Assembly: GCA_905221605.1 (NCBI GenBank)
Contig: CAJNDS010001249.1
Coordinates: forward strand, 1-26,344
Direction of reading: 5' to 3'
DNA: 26,344 bases
Origin: Symbiodinium natans
Lineage: Eukaryota > Sar > Dinophyceae > Suessiales > Symbiodiniaceae
A program made the position numbers and the translations under genes. Under the pieces are notes generated by a model. That model made no database searches, was not told the origin of the DNA, and saw nothing but the letters and a program-made list of their open reading frames with translations. Positions 11,059 to 19,174 of the stretch are shown here, one piece after another (within the stretch, counting starts at the first letter, position 1; each line of letters opens with the position of its first letter).

Positions 11059-12567
11059 TCAATCGTGCTGCGAGAAATGAAGATATTCCGAGGCTCCTGG
11101 CTCATCGGCCTCTGCCACTGGCACCTCACAGAAAAGGACCGTGAGACCAGCAGGTGCGAAGTAGAGAGCCATGTTGTCGGCTCCACTCCTTGACAACCCA
11201 CGTCAAGACTCTTGGAGTGGTTCGTGGAATCGCAACAACTGGGGGTAGCTGCATTGCAGACACTGAGATTCTCACCATGTCATGGGCACTTTGCTCCCTG
11301 GAGCCAATCCTCAGGACTTTGGCATCGACGGGTTGTGGCACGCTTCAATCTTCGAGCGCCAGGCTGGCTGCTGCGCTGTCACCACCACCATCGAAATCTG
11401 CAAAGTCCAAATACCTGCAACTCTCCCTCTCGTTTCAGGGTGCACCAGAGGGCGCGGAACCCAAAAACAGCAACAGAATGCGAACGGAACGGAACGAGAA
11501 CATGACTTCGTCATCTGTAAAAGAGTGCGAATCTGATTCGTTGACAAACTTTGATAACAGATGGACTCGCATACTGTCTCAATTTGTAGGTGACATCGGC
11601 ACCAATATGATGCGATGGAAAGGAGGCACATACTCTGCTGTAGAAGGGCCTGTAAGTCGAAACCATCAAGCGCAACTCACGCAAACCCATACCCCCCGGC
11701 CTGGCCAGGGAGCCATAGTCAAGGGTCTCCTTCAACCATGAAACAGCAAGACTGTACATCCGTGCCAAAGCAAGAACGCTCATGAGAAAACGTGTTCGCC
11801 TCGATGTACTCACGCTTGGCCGTTTCAACCGGATCGTTCTTGTCCTGCGAGATGAGCTTGCGTCTCAGATGCTCAAACACATCAAACACATCATGCGGGC
11901 ACTTCCTTCTTCTCCTTGCGTCCCATCGGAAACACCACCAAGCGCCTAAGCAACTCTCACAGTCACCACGGATGGCTCTTCTGTAACAGAGATCAAGCTG
12001 AAATAAGGGTGTTGCTCTACGACCTTGCCCTTGTCTTCAAGGTCAAGGAAGCTTGCTTTCACCTTTCTCTCCTGGCATCTGTTGCGAAGTAAACGGCAAG
12101 GTGCAGAAAGCACCCATGCAGGCCTCCACAGCCACAAGGACTTTGGCAACGGAGCCATCATCATTGCGAGTGAAGAACACCACGGCAGCAGCACGATAGG
12201 CCCCCTTGATGCGAAACATGCATATTGTTTGAGTTCACTTACTTGAGTCCAGATGCTTGTGTCAAGGCGACAAAACACAGTACATCCGCTGCACCTCCGA
12301 TGGTTGGGCGGTTTCGCCTCGTCGGAACTGTCTCTAGGTGCCATCCACATTGGTGTAGTGTTTTGGCCTCCAGCCTTCAACTTGTCTTGTGGATCAGCAA
12401 CCTCTCGGATTTTCGAAAAAGAACAGCAATGATCGATTGTTCGGCAACTTCTGCAAACTCGAAGACGCCTCTTTCTTTTTGGCAGCAGGCTTTGCTTCGG
12501 CCTGCAGCCAGTTCCGATGCTGCGACAACAAGCTGTGTCTGACACTTGCCTTCTTCTTCTTACCCAT
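11059..12567 (-). CDS. Nudix hydrolase-domain protein, 8 exons, mixed GC-AG and GT-AG introns
   Basis: The gene is reconstructed by joining coding blocks on the minus strand. Exons: 12567-12469, 12204-12124, 12071-12024, 11953-11903, 11844-11800, 11729-11701, 11414-11386 and 11180-11059, in total 504 bp or 167 residues plus stop. Introns are 264, 52, 70, 58, 70, 286 and 205 bp. Numbers 1, 2, 5 and 6 are GC-AG; 3, 4 and 7 are GT-AG. The start is ATG at 12567 with a Lys-rich beginning (MGKKKK). Exon 2 gives the usual Nudix strand (AYRAAAVVFFTRNDDG, then VAKVLVAVE). Exons 4 and 5 together give GRKEKKEDKNDPVETAKRE, and exons 5 and 6 complete REYIEET, so the metal-binding glutamates of the Nudix box are present. 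There are 10 residues rather than 7 between the first Glu and RE, and the box Gly after EE is replaced. Exon 7 gives YLDFADFDG and exon 8 contains NMALYFAPAG. Nudix enzymes hydrolyse nucleoside diphosphates linked to another moiety; the substrate here cannot be told. Introns 3 and 7, and the extent of exons 7 and 8, are the least certain points. No frameshift is needed, so the gene looks intact. Confidence 0.72.
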
Positions 12568-12836
12568 CAGCGCAATGGGCCAAGACCCATCCGAATAGAT
12601 TGGAATACAAGCTGAACCCGGAGTGCATTTGCCGTTTCACTGAAGTTGTGACTCAGACAACATCCACATCTGAGACCGTATGCGAGGTAGGCAAGTAACT
12701 CGGACAATTCTGCATGCATGATGTTGAGGAAATTGCCATCGGTGTATATGGTACACATGACAGGCACAGCTTGGGCGTTCTGTTCTGAGATGTTTTGTAT
12801 GATGTACAGGTCCACATGCACAAATGGCAAATGCAC
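12567..12836 (-). CDS. Possible exon upstream of the Nudix gene
   Basis: An open frame of 89 codons ends with a stop overlapping the ATG of the Nudix gene (TGATGG). Its middle reads like a real protein (VPVMCTIYTDGNFLNIM, then HAELSELLAYLAYGL) and its third codon positions favour C or G. I recognise no family. A second open block directly upstream (around 12850-12930, CGTPPVVLWMNMDCAFAICA in another frame) could be a further exon of the same unit. This could be the 3' part of a neighbouring gene, an upstream exon of the Nudix gene, or chance. A start codon and splice sites could not be fixed. Confidence 0.18.
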   Translation of the reverse strand: MHLPFVHVDLYIIQNISEQNAQAVPVMCTIYTDGNFLNIMHAELSELLAYLAYGLRCGCCLSHNFSETANALRVQLVFQSIRMGLGPLR

Positions 12837-12929
12837 AATCCATGTTCATCCACAACACCACAGGGGGTGTTCCACACCAGCTGTTCCTTTCGGAAGCACG
12901 ACGGACAAATCTGCTGTCACCGCCACTAG

Positions 12930-14449
12930 CAACGACACGAGGGAAAATTGTCCACTCCAGTGGTGCCTCTTTGCTTTGAAAGACAGATGTCTGTACAAAC
13001 AAAAATTTTGCAGCTCGCCAAGCGCTTTTCAAACAGCGCTTCTTGCGAGCTGTCTGCCCACTCAAGACAACTCACGTCGCAAACCAGCACTTCGTCCTTC
13101 CTTGCAATTTCATCTAAATGATGGAGCTGGCGTCGTTCACTGCAGTGCTGACAGTTCTGCGCAAACATTAAATCAGGGGCACGTGCCCCGGCCAATGATC
13201 TTTTGTTTTTCCGGTGGGTTCATTGACGAGGACATGACAAGATGGCAGAACAACAGGAGAGCCCCCAGAAACCCAGAGAGCTCGGAGCAAATCCTCAGGC
13301 TGCTGAACTTCTACACAGCCATGATGGTGCATGGGCGCATATCCTGTAATTGATTACGCTATGCTGCGCCTTGATCACTGGACTATTCACGTGCCACCTG
13401 CGCCTGAGCCTTAAATTAAAGACTCTGACCAAATTCTCAGGCACATGTAAGGCAGCTGGAAGCTGAATTTACGGCATATGCCCTGCCAGGTGCAAATTGC
13501 GAGCTTGCAAGATGCACTTAATTTGCTAGGTTGAGAATGCAGCTTGCCTCTGATTAGCCACAGGTATTTGCCTTGATTGCAAGCGTCGCGTGTTCGCCTC
13601 TGACTGGAACATCGTGCTGCGTCAACAGCAGAGATGAAAAGATACTACACATTCTGACATTAGTATGACAGCTGCGTATCGCAACGCATAGAAGGGAAAT
13701 GAGGACGACCTCAGAAACTCCTTCTCTGAGCAAGAGGAAACGAAAGGAAGCGGAGTGTCGATCGATCAGCGATCGCCTCGCTGTAAGTAGCTCTGCATTG
13801 GAAGATAACACTTCCTCTCGTGTCTATGGAGGCCTGCGTATGCAGCCCTGTTGACACAATCAAGACAATGCGGACTGGAGCCAAGGATGTTGCGGCGTAG
13901 CCGTGAACCTGCTCCGGAGTCCATGGCACTCTTGCAATGCTCCTGAATCCCTGTATGTGTGTCCACTGCACAATCCTGGCCTGTCAAGTGCCTGGCCGTC
14001 CTCGTCCGTGTCCGAGTCCGAGTCTGTCTCAAACCTACGCCTGAACAGCAGGGCAAGCGATCCCGCGTACTTCCTATGAGAAAGGTTGTCGCTTTCACAG
14101 CCACAGGCTACAGGTCTCTAAGCATTGTTAACGAAAAAGCCACGCAACAGACTAGGCAAAACTTGCAATCTCCAGCATGGTACATAGCAGATGTGCAGTC
14201 AGGTGGCAAGCATGGCATGGATTTGGACATCAGCTTGCCGCTGCTCACGGAGAAACACATAGAAGCCGACTTCTGCAAAAGCAGCTGCCCTCCTGCACCA
14301 GGAGCGGCGCACATACCGTTTCCCCAAACCGTTCTCTAGACCTCGCCTCGAGCCATGGGGCTCCCCTGCCGTGACCTTGGCCCCAAGAAACACAGGGTTT
14401 TGGACCTTTGCTAGGTCCTGACGCCTCCTGCCCGTGCCGATAACGGGAC
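12930..14449. other. No confident gene; overlapping short open frames
   Basis: Open frames of 60-210 codons overlap on both strands, including 12718-13353 plus and 12926-13195 minus. None shows a domain I know, and none joins convincingly to another by splice sites. A short repeat of the type CCGTGTCCGAGTCCGAGTC lies near 14007. Introns, diverged exons or non-coding RNA cannot be excluded. Confidence 0.4.
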
Positions 14450-14845
14450 ATGCTGGACACCCTGCTCCCTGAGGCCTTTGAGGGCACAGCTGATCATGAA
14501 GCAGTTTGTACATGCCAGCAACCTGGCAGACTCTGTCAGAATGTTGAAAGTCCATGCGCGCAATGCTATGAACAATCTGAGCAGGGCGGACCCCAGCCAA
14601 CGCTGCACATCCAACGAGACCGACTGCTGAAGCAGATGCTGCAACAGCGTTCAGAACCTTGCATCGCACGGATGAAAAATCGAAGTGTAACGAGGGAAAC
14701 AGACTTCGAATGCGCACGCGTAGCACTGAACAGACAGCTCACTGCTGCTCAGTATGCCCTGCGACGCTACGAAGACCGTTTGCTGGGCTTAGCGCTGGTG
14801 CAAGGCTGGCTTGCGAAGCACTTGCCGCACCCACCGCAGCTGTAG
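14450..14845 (+). CDS. Possible protein-coding exon, unknown function
   Basis: An open frame of 131 codons. The second half reads as a charged, helix-prone protein (DRLLKQMLQQRSEPCIARM and RQLTAAQYALRRYEDRLLGL) and ends in a stop after HLPHPPQL. The first half is Cys/Gln-rich and less convincing. The opposite strand is also open over much of 14199-14726, so only one of the two can be real. No domain, signal peptide or membrane segment is visible, and no partner exon was identified. Confidence 0.18.
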   Translation: MLDTLLPEAFEGTADHEAVCTCQQPGRLCQNVESPCAQCYEQSEQGGPQPTLHIQRDRLLKQMLQQRSEPCIARMKNRSVTRETDFECARVALNRQLTAAQYALRRYEDRLLGLALVQGWLAKHLPHPPQL

Positions 14846-15700
14846 CCGCCACGCATGCGCCCACAACCTAATGCGCCAGGAAAGGCTCGAATCCAATGCA
14901 TCCAAGACTCAGTTAACTGAGACGAAAAGGAATGCTGTGCGTCCAACTCCCATGGGCACAGCCGTGTCGGTTGCCGCTAAGGCTATCGTCTCATCGTCGG
15001 GGTTTATCCTCTGCGGCTGCCGGTTTAAGGCCATCCCCAGCTCCGCTCGAAGGCTCGCAACCCTGTGTCCTCGTACGAGCACCTAGCCCATTTGCAAAGT
15101 CTGCCACGAAGTGCTGGCAATTGGCGCCAATGAAGCTGTAACACCTCGAAACGATTGCAAGCAAGCCAGTCCTGGTGCTGATGAAGCAGCACAGGCAATG
15201 CAGCAAGCATCAGAAAAAAAACGGGCAAATAGCATGAAGAAATACACACGAACCGGGCCATGAAGCCCAAGATCCTCACTCATCAACACCCTCCCATCTC
15301 CCTTGGGCTTAAGCCCAACTCCACTACAAGCCCCGTCAGATATATTCAGCAACACAATATTGTTGTGATTTGATCACTCGAAGGCTCTAAGGCAATGACT
15401 TGTAGCGAGCAAAAGCTCGAATTGCCTGAGCCTGTCAGATGATGCAGTTCGTGGTCAGACACGCGAAAGAAGTGGCATTTTGATAGTGCAAACGCTCGCA
15501 GCAAGAAGTCAATCTGGCCAAAAAAGCTCACGCATCAGCTCAACCGCATCATCCCCAGATTTGATTTGCTTTGCCAGCGTCGAGCCGGTGTGAGCTGTGC
15601 AAGGTTGTGGCAGGAACTGCAAACTCAAGCAAATTTTAAAAAAGAGGCACATACCCCGGGCTGGCACAAGCACACACGCATATATACACGGTCTAGAGTC
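14846..15700. other. No gene recognised
   Basis: Short overlapping open frames on both strands with no recognisable motif. There is a run of AAAAAAAA near 15213, and an inverted pair GGGCTTAAGCCC, itself a 12-bp palindrome, at 15304-15315, recalling the CTTAAG motif of the array at the right edge of the window. Confidence 0.4.
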
Positions 15701-15705
15701 TTGTA

Positions 15706-15737
15706 GTTTAGGGTTTAGGGTTGAAGGTTTAGGGTTG
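15706..15737 (+). repeat. Interstitial telomere-like tract (TTTAGGG)
   Basis: The plus strand reads GTTTAGGGTTTAGGGTTG, AAGGTTTAGGGTTG, that is three TTTAGGG units with one degenerate step. TTTAGGG is the telomere repeat of plants and has been reported for dinoflagellates. The tract lies inside the sequence and not at an end. It sits about 50 bp beyond the 3' end of the minus-strand pseudogene. A related remnant (CCCCTAACCCTGAAAC) occurs near 20506. Confidence 0.7.
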
Positions 15738-16806
15738 TCAAGGTAGTAGGGCCATGTAAGGGAACACCGGCGCCTGCCCTTGCGAACATCAGTCAGCGAC
15801 GGCCGTGACTGACCACACGGGATGCTTTGGGCTTCGGCGCCAAGGCTTCACGATCTGCTTCGGCCTTCCAGGGATCACGGACGTGAGGACCTTTTCGGGC
15901 TTATCCTCAGGCGGGTAGAAGAGAGCGCCACCGCGTCGTAGTCAAACTTGCTGTTGAGCCGCTTGGCGACGACGAGCTTGAAGTCATCGTCGATCTCCTT
16001 CCAGTCGACCAGCATCAGGGGCCACGGGCCCTGCCTGACTTTCGAAGACGGAAACAACGGCTTGCCGCTCTTGGGCATGAAGCCAAACACGAGCTGCTTG
16101 GCCGCCTGGATCTCCAGAAGCTTGCGGCTGGCACCGCGCTGAATGTAGTCCTGGAGGCTGCGGTAAGTCTCAAGGCCGCAGAGCTCCTTGAAGGAGCAGG
16201 CGGGCCGGCGGGCCGCGCAACCGGGTCGTACAGGGGAACTTGGACAAGGGCAGCTCCTTGGCGGCCAGCAAGTAGTATTCAGTACACGACCTGCGCTTTG
16301 CTCCTTGCTCCCCGTTTGTGTATACCCACTGCGGTTTCTCCGCCTCCATTTGCCCATGCAACACCTGCTCGCTTGACCAAGGCGTGCGCACGACCAGCCG
16401 CAGGTCCAGGATCGTGCCGGAGAGCGGCTCCTCCACAGCGGATTCCGCGGCATACCTACTCAAGAAACCTTGGCCACAGTGACTCGAGGGCGGCACGCTG
16501 TTGTCCTCCTCACGTGTCTTCATGACACCCGCTTTCAGTAAGCGGAGCGTGCCGGAGGCGTCCCGGAACTCGACCGTGCACCAAGCCGTAGGGTGCACCG
16601 TCGAAGGCGATCGACAGCAAGCGGCGGAGGTTCCTTGCCGACAGACGGAACACCCAGGGCTTGGCGCCAGAAGCCACCGATCAGGCTCTTCGCGCGGCGC
16701 TGCACGAGCTGGAAGTTCTGGGCACGCCGACCGACGAAGCTGCGGATCGTCTCCTTGTTCGGCGCTGGGGACCTGCTTCAAAGCCGGCTGTCTGCCTTGT
16801 CGTACA

Positions 16807-16849
16807 GTTAAGCTATCAACTGCTTTCTCGGAAAGAATTGATGACTAAA
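16807..16849 (-). repeat. 40-bp palindromic element, copy 1
   Basis: On the minus strand it reads TTTAGTCATCAATTCTTTC, then CGAGAAAGCAGTTGATAGCTT. The arms TAGTCATCAA and TTGATAGCT are imperfect inverted repeats around a TTTC...GAAA centre. It is 66 bp from copy 2 in the same orientation and lies in the probable intron of the pseudogene. Confidence 0.7.
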
Positions 16850-16870
16850 ACCAGACGTAGAGAGAATGAG

Positions 16871-16913
16871 CTTAAGCTGTCAATCGCTTTCCCGAAAAGA
16901 GTTGGTGACTAAG
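16871..16913 (-). repeat. 40-bp palindromic element, copy 2
   Basis: On the minus strand it reads CTTAGTCACCAACTCTTTTC, then GGGAAAGCGATTGACAGCTTAAG. It shares the centre TTTTCGGGAAAG and both arms with the other copies. Its left arm is closest to the copy at 17761-17800. Confidence 0.75.
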
Positions 16914-17294
16914 AGAAGGGGGGAGGCCTTCTCGAGACCCAGCAGGGTCTGCTGTAGTTTCGGGAAGTCGGAGATAGGCGAGGCGGGCCGGCATCAACTC
17001 GCGCAGCTCCTCGGATAAGTTCCGGTTAACTTTTTGAAGCACCGTCTCCAGCAAGGCATCGTCCTCGGCTGAGAGGGTGTCAAACTTGCCAGCTCTCCCG
17101 AGCTATGGTTCTCAGTGCTGGAAAACACAGCGTTTCCGGTTTGAGCCACGCCACTGTTTGTCATAGTCCGCCAGCACCCCGACTGCCCGTGCAGCAGCAG
17201 TAGGTAAGGCACCAAGGCCGGATCCAAGGCGACGCAGACTTCGGCCGTCTCCTCTGCGCACAGAGCTGCTGGCCGCCCGGCTCCTCCTCGACCT

Positions 17295-17620
17295 TCATGC
17301 TGGAGGAAGTCCTGCCTCGGCATGAGGAGCTCTGAACTGTTGTTGGGCCAAGGCCGCCTGGAAGCTTTCTGCCTGCTGCTTCAGGCAGGCCTGAAAGCTC
17401 TCAGCTTGCTGCTGTCTCAGGCTCGGCCTGGAAGGCCTCGGCCTGGAAGGCCTCGGCCTGTTCTGGGCCTGCTGCTGCAGGCATGCCAGCATCGTGTCGT
17501 GCTGGACCTGCTGGCTCTTCGGCAGTCTGAGAAGCGATTCCAGACGCATGTGCTGCGAGGAGCCTCCATGCTCCGGCTTCGGAGCGACTGCTAAGGTCGG
17601 CGGAGCTGACGGAGCCGACG
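17295..17620 (-). CDS. Possible Gln/Pro-rich exon upstream of the pseudogene
   Basis: An open frame follows a TAG near 17650 and runs to 17295 on the minus strand. It starts with an Ala/Pro stretch (APAPSAPSAPPT), then the block MRLESLLRLPKSQQVQHDTM, then PRPSRPRPSRPSLR and two copies of QQAESFQA. The Pro/Arg part reflects a 15-bp repeat (GGCCTCGGCCTGGAA) at 17427-17465 on the plus strand. The Gln-rich part could form a coiled coil. It lies just upstream of, and on the same strand as, the pseudogene, so it may be one of its 5' exons. The Gln repeats could also be low-complexity DNA without function. Confidence 0.22.
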
Positions 17621-17760
17621 GAGCCGGTGCCTGGCAGGGCGAGGTCCTTTTCTATACCTGGTGTGGAGTAACCTCCACACCATCTGTGCTAGCGTGCCTG
17701 TCCTCTTCCGGCTCGTATCCCGGCAGTGTCTCCTCCTCTGGACCAGCTGGAGCCTGCGAG

Positions 17761-17800
17761 TAAGTAATCAACCACTTTCCCGAAACCAGTTGATGACTTA
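17761..17800 (-). repeat. 40-bp palindromic element, copy 3
   Basis: This is the most palindromic copy. The plus strand starts TAAGTAATCAACCACTTTC and ends CGAAACCAGTTGATGACTTA, and 15 of the 20 positions pair with the opposite arm. It could fold as a hairpin on either strand. It sits in sequence that is open on the minus strand (17652-17939) and gives the peptide LSHQLVSGKWLITY there. Confidence 0.8.
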
Positions 17801-17977
17801 GGGTCCAAAAGTGTGCTTCAACCCGTGTACCCCCAGCTACCAGATGTAAACAGTTGCTCTCGTCCTGAGTCTGGTCCACAGACTCTTGAAGCGAAGGCAT
17901 GCCAGGCGCAGGCTCAACGCCCAAGAACCTCATGGACATGGCTACGTCACTAGCTGCTGCTTTAGAGCCCCACTGGC

Positions 17978-18017
17978 TACGTCACCAGCTGTTCTTGAGA
18001 AGGTAGTTGGTGATTTA
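17978..18017 (+). repeat. 40-bp palindromic element, diverged copy 4
   Basis: The plus strand reads TACGTCACCAGCTGTTCTTG, then AGAAGGTAGTTGGTGATTTA. This matches the reverse complement of copy 3 at about 28 of 40 positions without a gap. A further half-copy (TACGTCACTAGCTG) lies at 17943-17956. Confidence 0.55.
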
Positions 18018-18019
18018 TA

Positions 18020-18700
18020 TCATCATCCCTGGCATAGGAGCTGAGCCTGTAGTTCCAGCAGATTCGAGCGCTGACTTAGTCCAAGGCTGAGGACCTCAAG
18101 AGACGACGAGCATCTGCAACCGAAAGGAATATGGCAGCCATCCTGTGACTTCGATGGCCATTTACCGTATGTTGCACCAGCGTGCGCGCACTCTTGTCTC
18201 TAAGGCTGCAGAGCTTCGGAACTATTCTAAAGTGCCGAGCTTTCAGAACTCGAAGGAGCGAATGGGTCTTGACTAACGTCAATGGCTCATGTCGCAAACT
18301 CTGCCCACATGCATGTCAAAAGCTGCTGATGCTTCCATGCCGCCGTCTTCCGTTCAAGCTCGAAATCAGGCTTCACACCTGGACAAAGCAGAAAAACTCG
18401 ATGCCTGCAAGACCTCGCAGCACTTCCAGCATCTTCCAACATCGGTGTTGTACAACCTTGCGCCAACCTCCAATAAATCAGCCAAGCTTCTCAGCATGAG
18501 AAAAGGCTCGGCATGATCATGATCCAGCAGCAATCTGGGCATCAGCTCACTGTCACGCAGTCCGCACAGATTGGCAGTCTGCCAAAGAGGCACTCATAGA
18601 CCAGGAAGAGCTGCGAGGAAGGTACCTGGCATGCTTTACTGACCTTCAGACAGCTAGAAACGATCAGCTGGCACCGACCAGCCCCAACATGCAATGACGC
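18020..18700. other. No gene recognised
   Basis: Short overlapping open frames on both strands (for example 18182-18499 plus and 18366-18593 minus) have no known motif. A minus-strand block DLLEVGARLYNTDVGRCWKC near 18470 reads moderately protein-like, but no exon partners could be identified. Confidence 0.35.
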
Positions 18701-19174
18701 TCACGCCTCCAAGGAAAAGCAGTCCTGTGCGTTGTGAACCTCAGCAAAGCAGCCGGCCAAAGCAGCACGCCAAAGCAGCACGCTACAAGGCGAAGATGCA
18801 AGGGCAGGCTCTTCCTGGCCGAGGGTCGAAGTCATCGACCAGCCTTGCCATGAAAACACCGACTGGTTGGAGGACCTCTGCTTCCAAGGCATCTGGCGCG
18901 AAATGCCAAAAAACGAGAGCCACATGATGACGCCAAATGCGAAAGGAACTCGTAAGCCCTGTGCGAGGGCCCAGTGCCGCTTCTGTTGCCAGATGAACAT
19001 GGACCAGTGCCGCTTCTCCCGCAGAGTCACGGGATTCATGCCTCGGAAGTTCTTTGCCACGTCTTCAAGCATGAGCAGACATTGCTCGCGGCACGACGCG
19101 GCACGACCAGAAGAGCAGTAAGCTAGTGTTTGCTTTGACCCTGACGATCCCGACATGTTTTCCGGCGTCGCCAA
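18701..19174 (-). CDS. Possible membrane-protein exon, unknown function
   Basis: An open frame of 157 codons. The central part is the most protein-like: LLMLEDVAKNFRGMNPVTLR, then KRHWSMFIWQQKRHWALAQG with KRHW twice, and then a hydrophobic stretch (VPFAFGVIMWLSFFGI) long enough for one membrane helix. The KRHW duplication comes from a 13-bp direct repeat in the DNA (CAGTGCCGCTTCT). The ends are Ser-rich and may be non-coding. The opposite strand is open in part (18867-19121), so the call is weak. No family is recognised. Confidence 0.2.
   Translation of the reverse strand: MATPENMSGSSGSKQTLAYCSSGRAASCREQCLLMLEDVAKNFRGMNPVTLREKRHWSMFIWQQKRHWALAQGLRVPFAFGVIMWLSFFGISRQMPWKQRSSNQSVFSWQGWSMTSTLGQEEPALASSPCSVLLWRAALAGCFAEVHNAQDCFSLEA

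Larger units (their letters stand above)
15780..17110 (-). pseudogene. Degenerate protein-coding gene, unknown family
   Basis: Clear protein-like blocks follow one another on the minus strand, but in changing frames. In order they contain LSAEDDALLETVLQKVNRNL (about 17070-17010), NKETIRSFVGRRAQNFQLVQ (about 16760-16700), LLSIAFDGAPYGLVHG (about 16620-16570), VEFRDASGTLRLLKAGVMK (about 16575-16515), EKPQWVYTNGEQGAKRRS (about 16345-16290), LETYRSLQDYIQRGASRKLL (about 16175-16115), FGFMPKSGKPLFPSS (about 16090-16045) and LVDWKEIDDDFKLVVAKRL (about 16015-15955). A possible end is VVSHGRR and stop near 15800. The break between the first two blocks can be an intron, since it holds the two 40-bp palindromic elements. 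The breaks near 16640, 16575, 16210 and 15925 are shifts of one or two bases with no room for an intron. At 15925 a CTCTCTTCT run suggests slippage. I therefore infer a pseudogene; base-calling errors are the alternative. No known domain was recognised. Confidence 0.5.

Noticed and set aside
11154-11741. Open frame of 195 codons on the plus strand
   Set aside because: It lies antisense to exons 6 and 7 and the introns of the Nudix gene, has no motif, and is best explained as a shadow.
11946-12545. Open frame of 199 codons on the minus strand as one continuous gene
   Set aside because: Only a small part (exon 3 of the Nudix gene) is in this frame; exons 1, 2 and 4 overlap it in other frames, and the splice model explains the conserved motifs much better.
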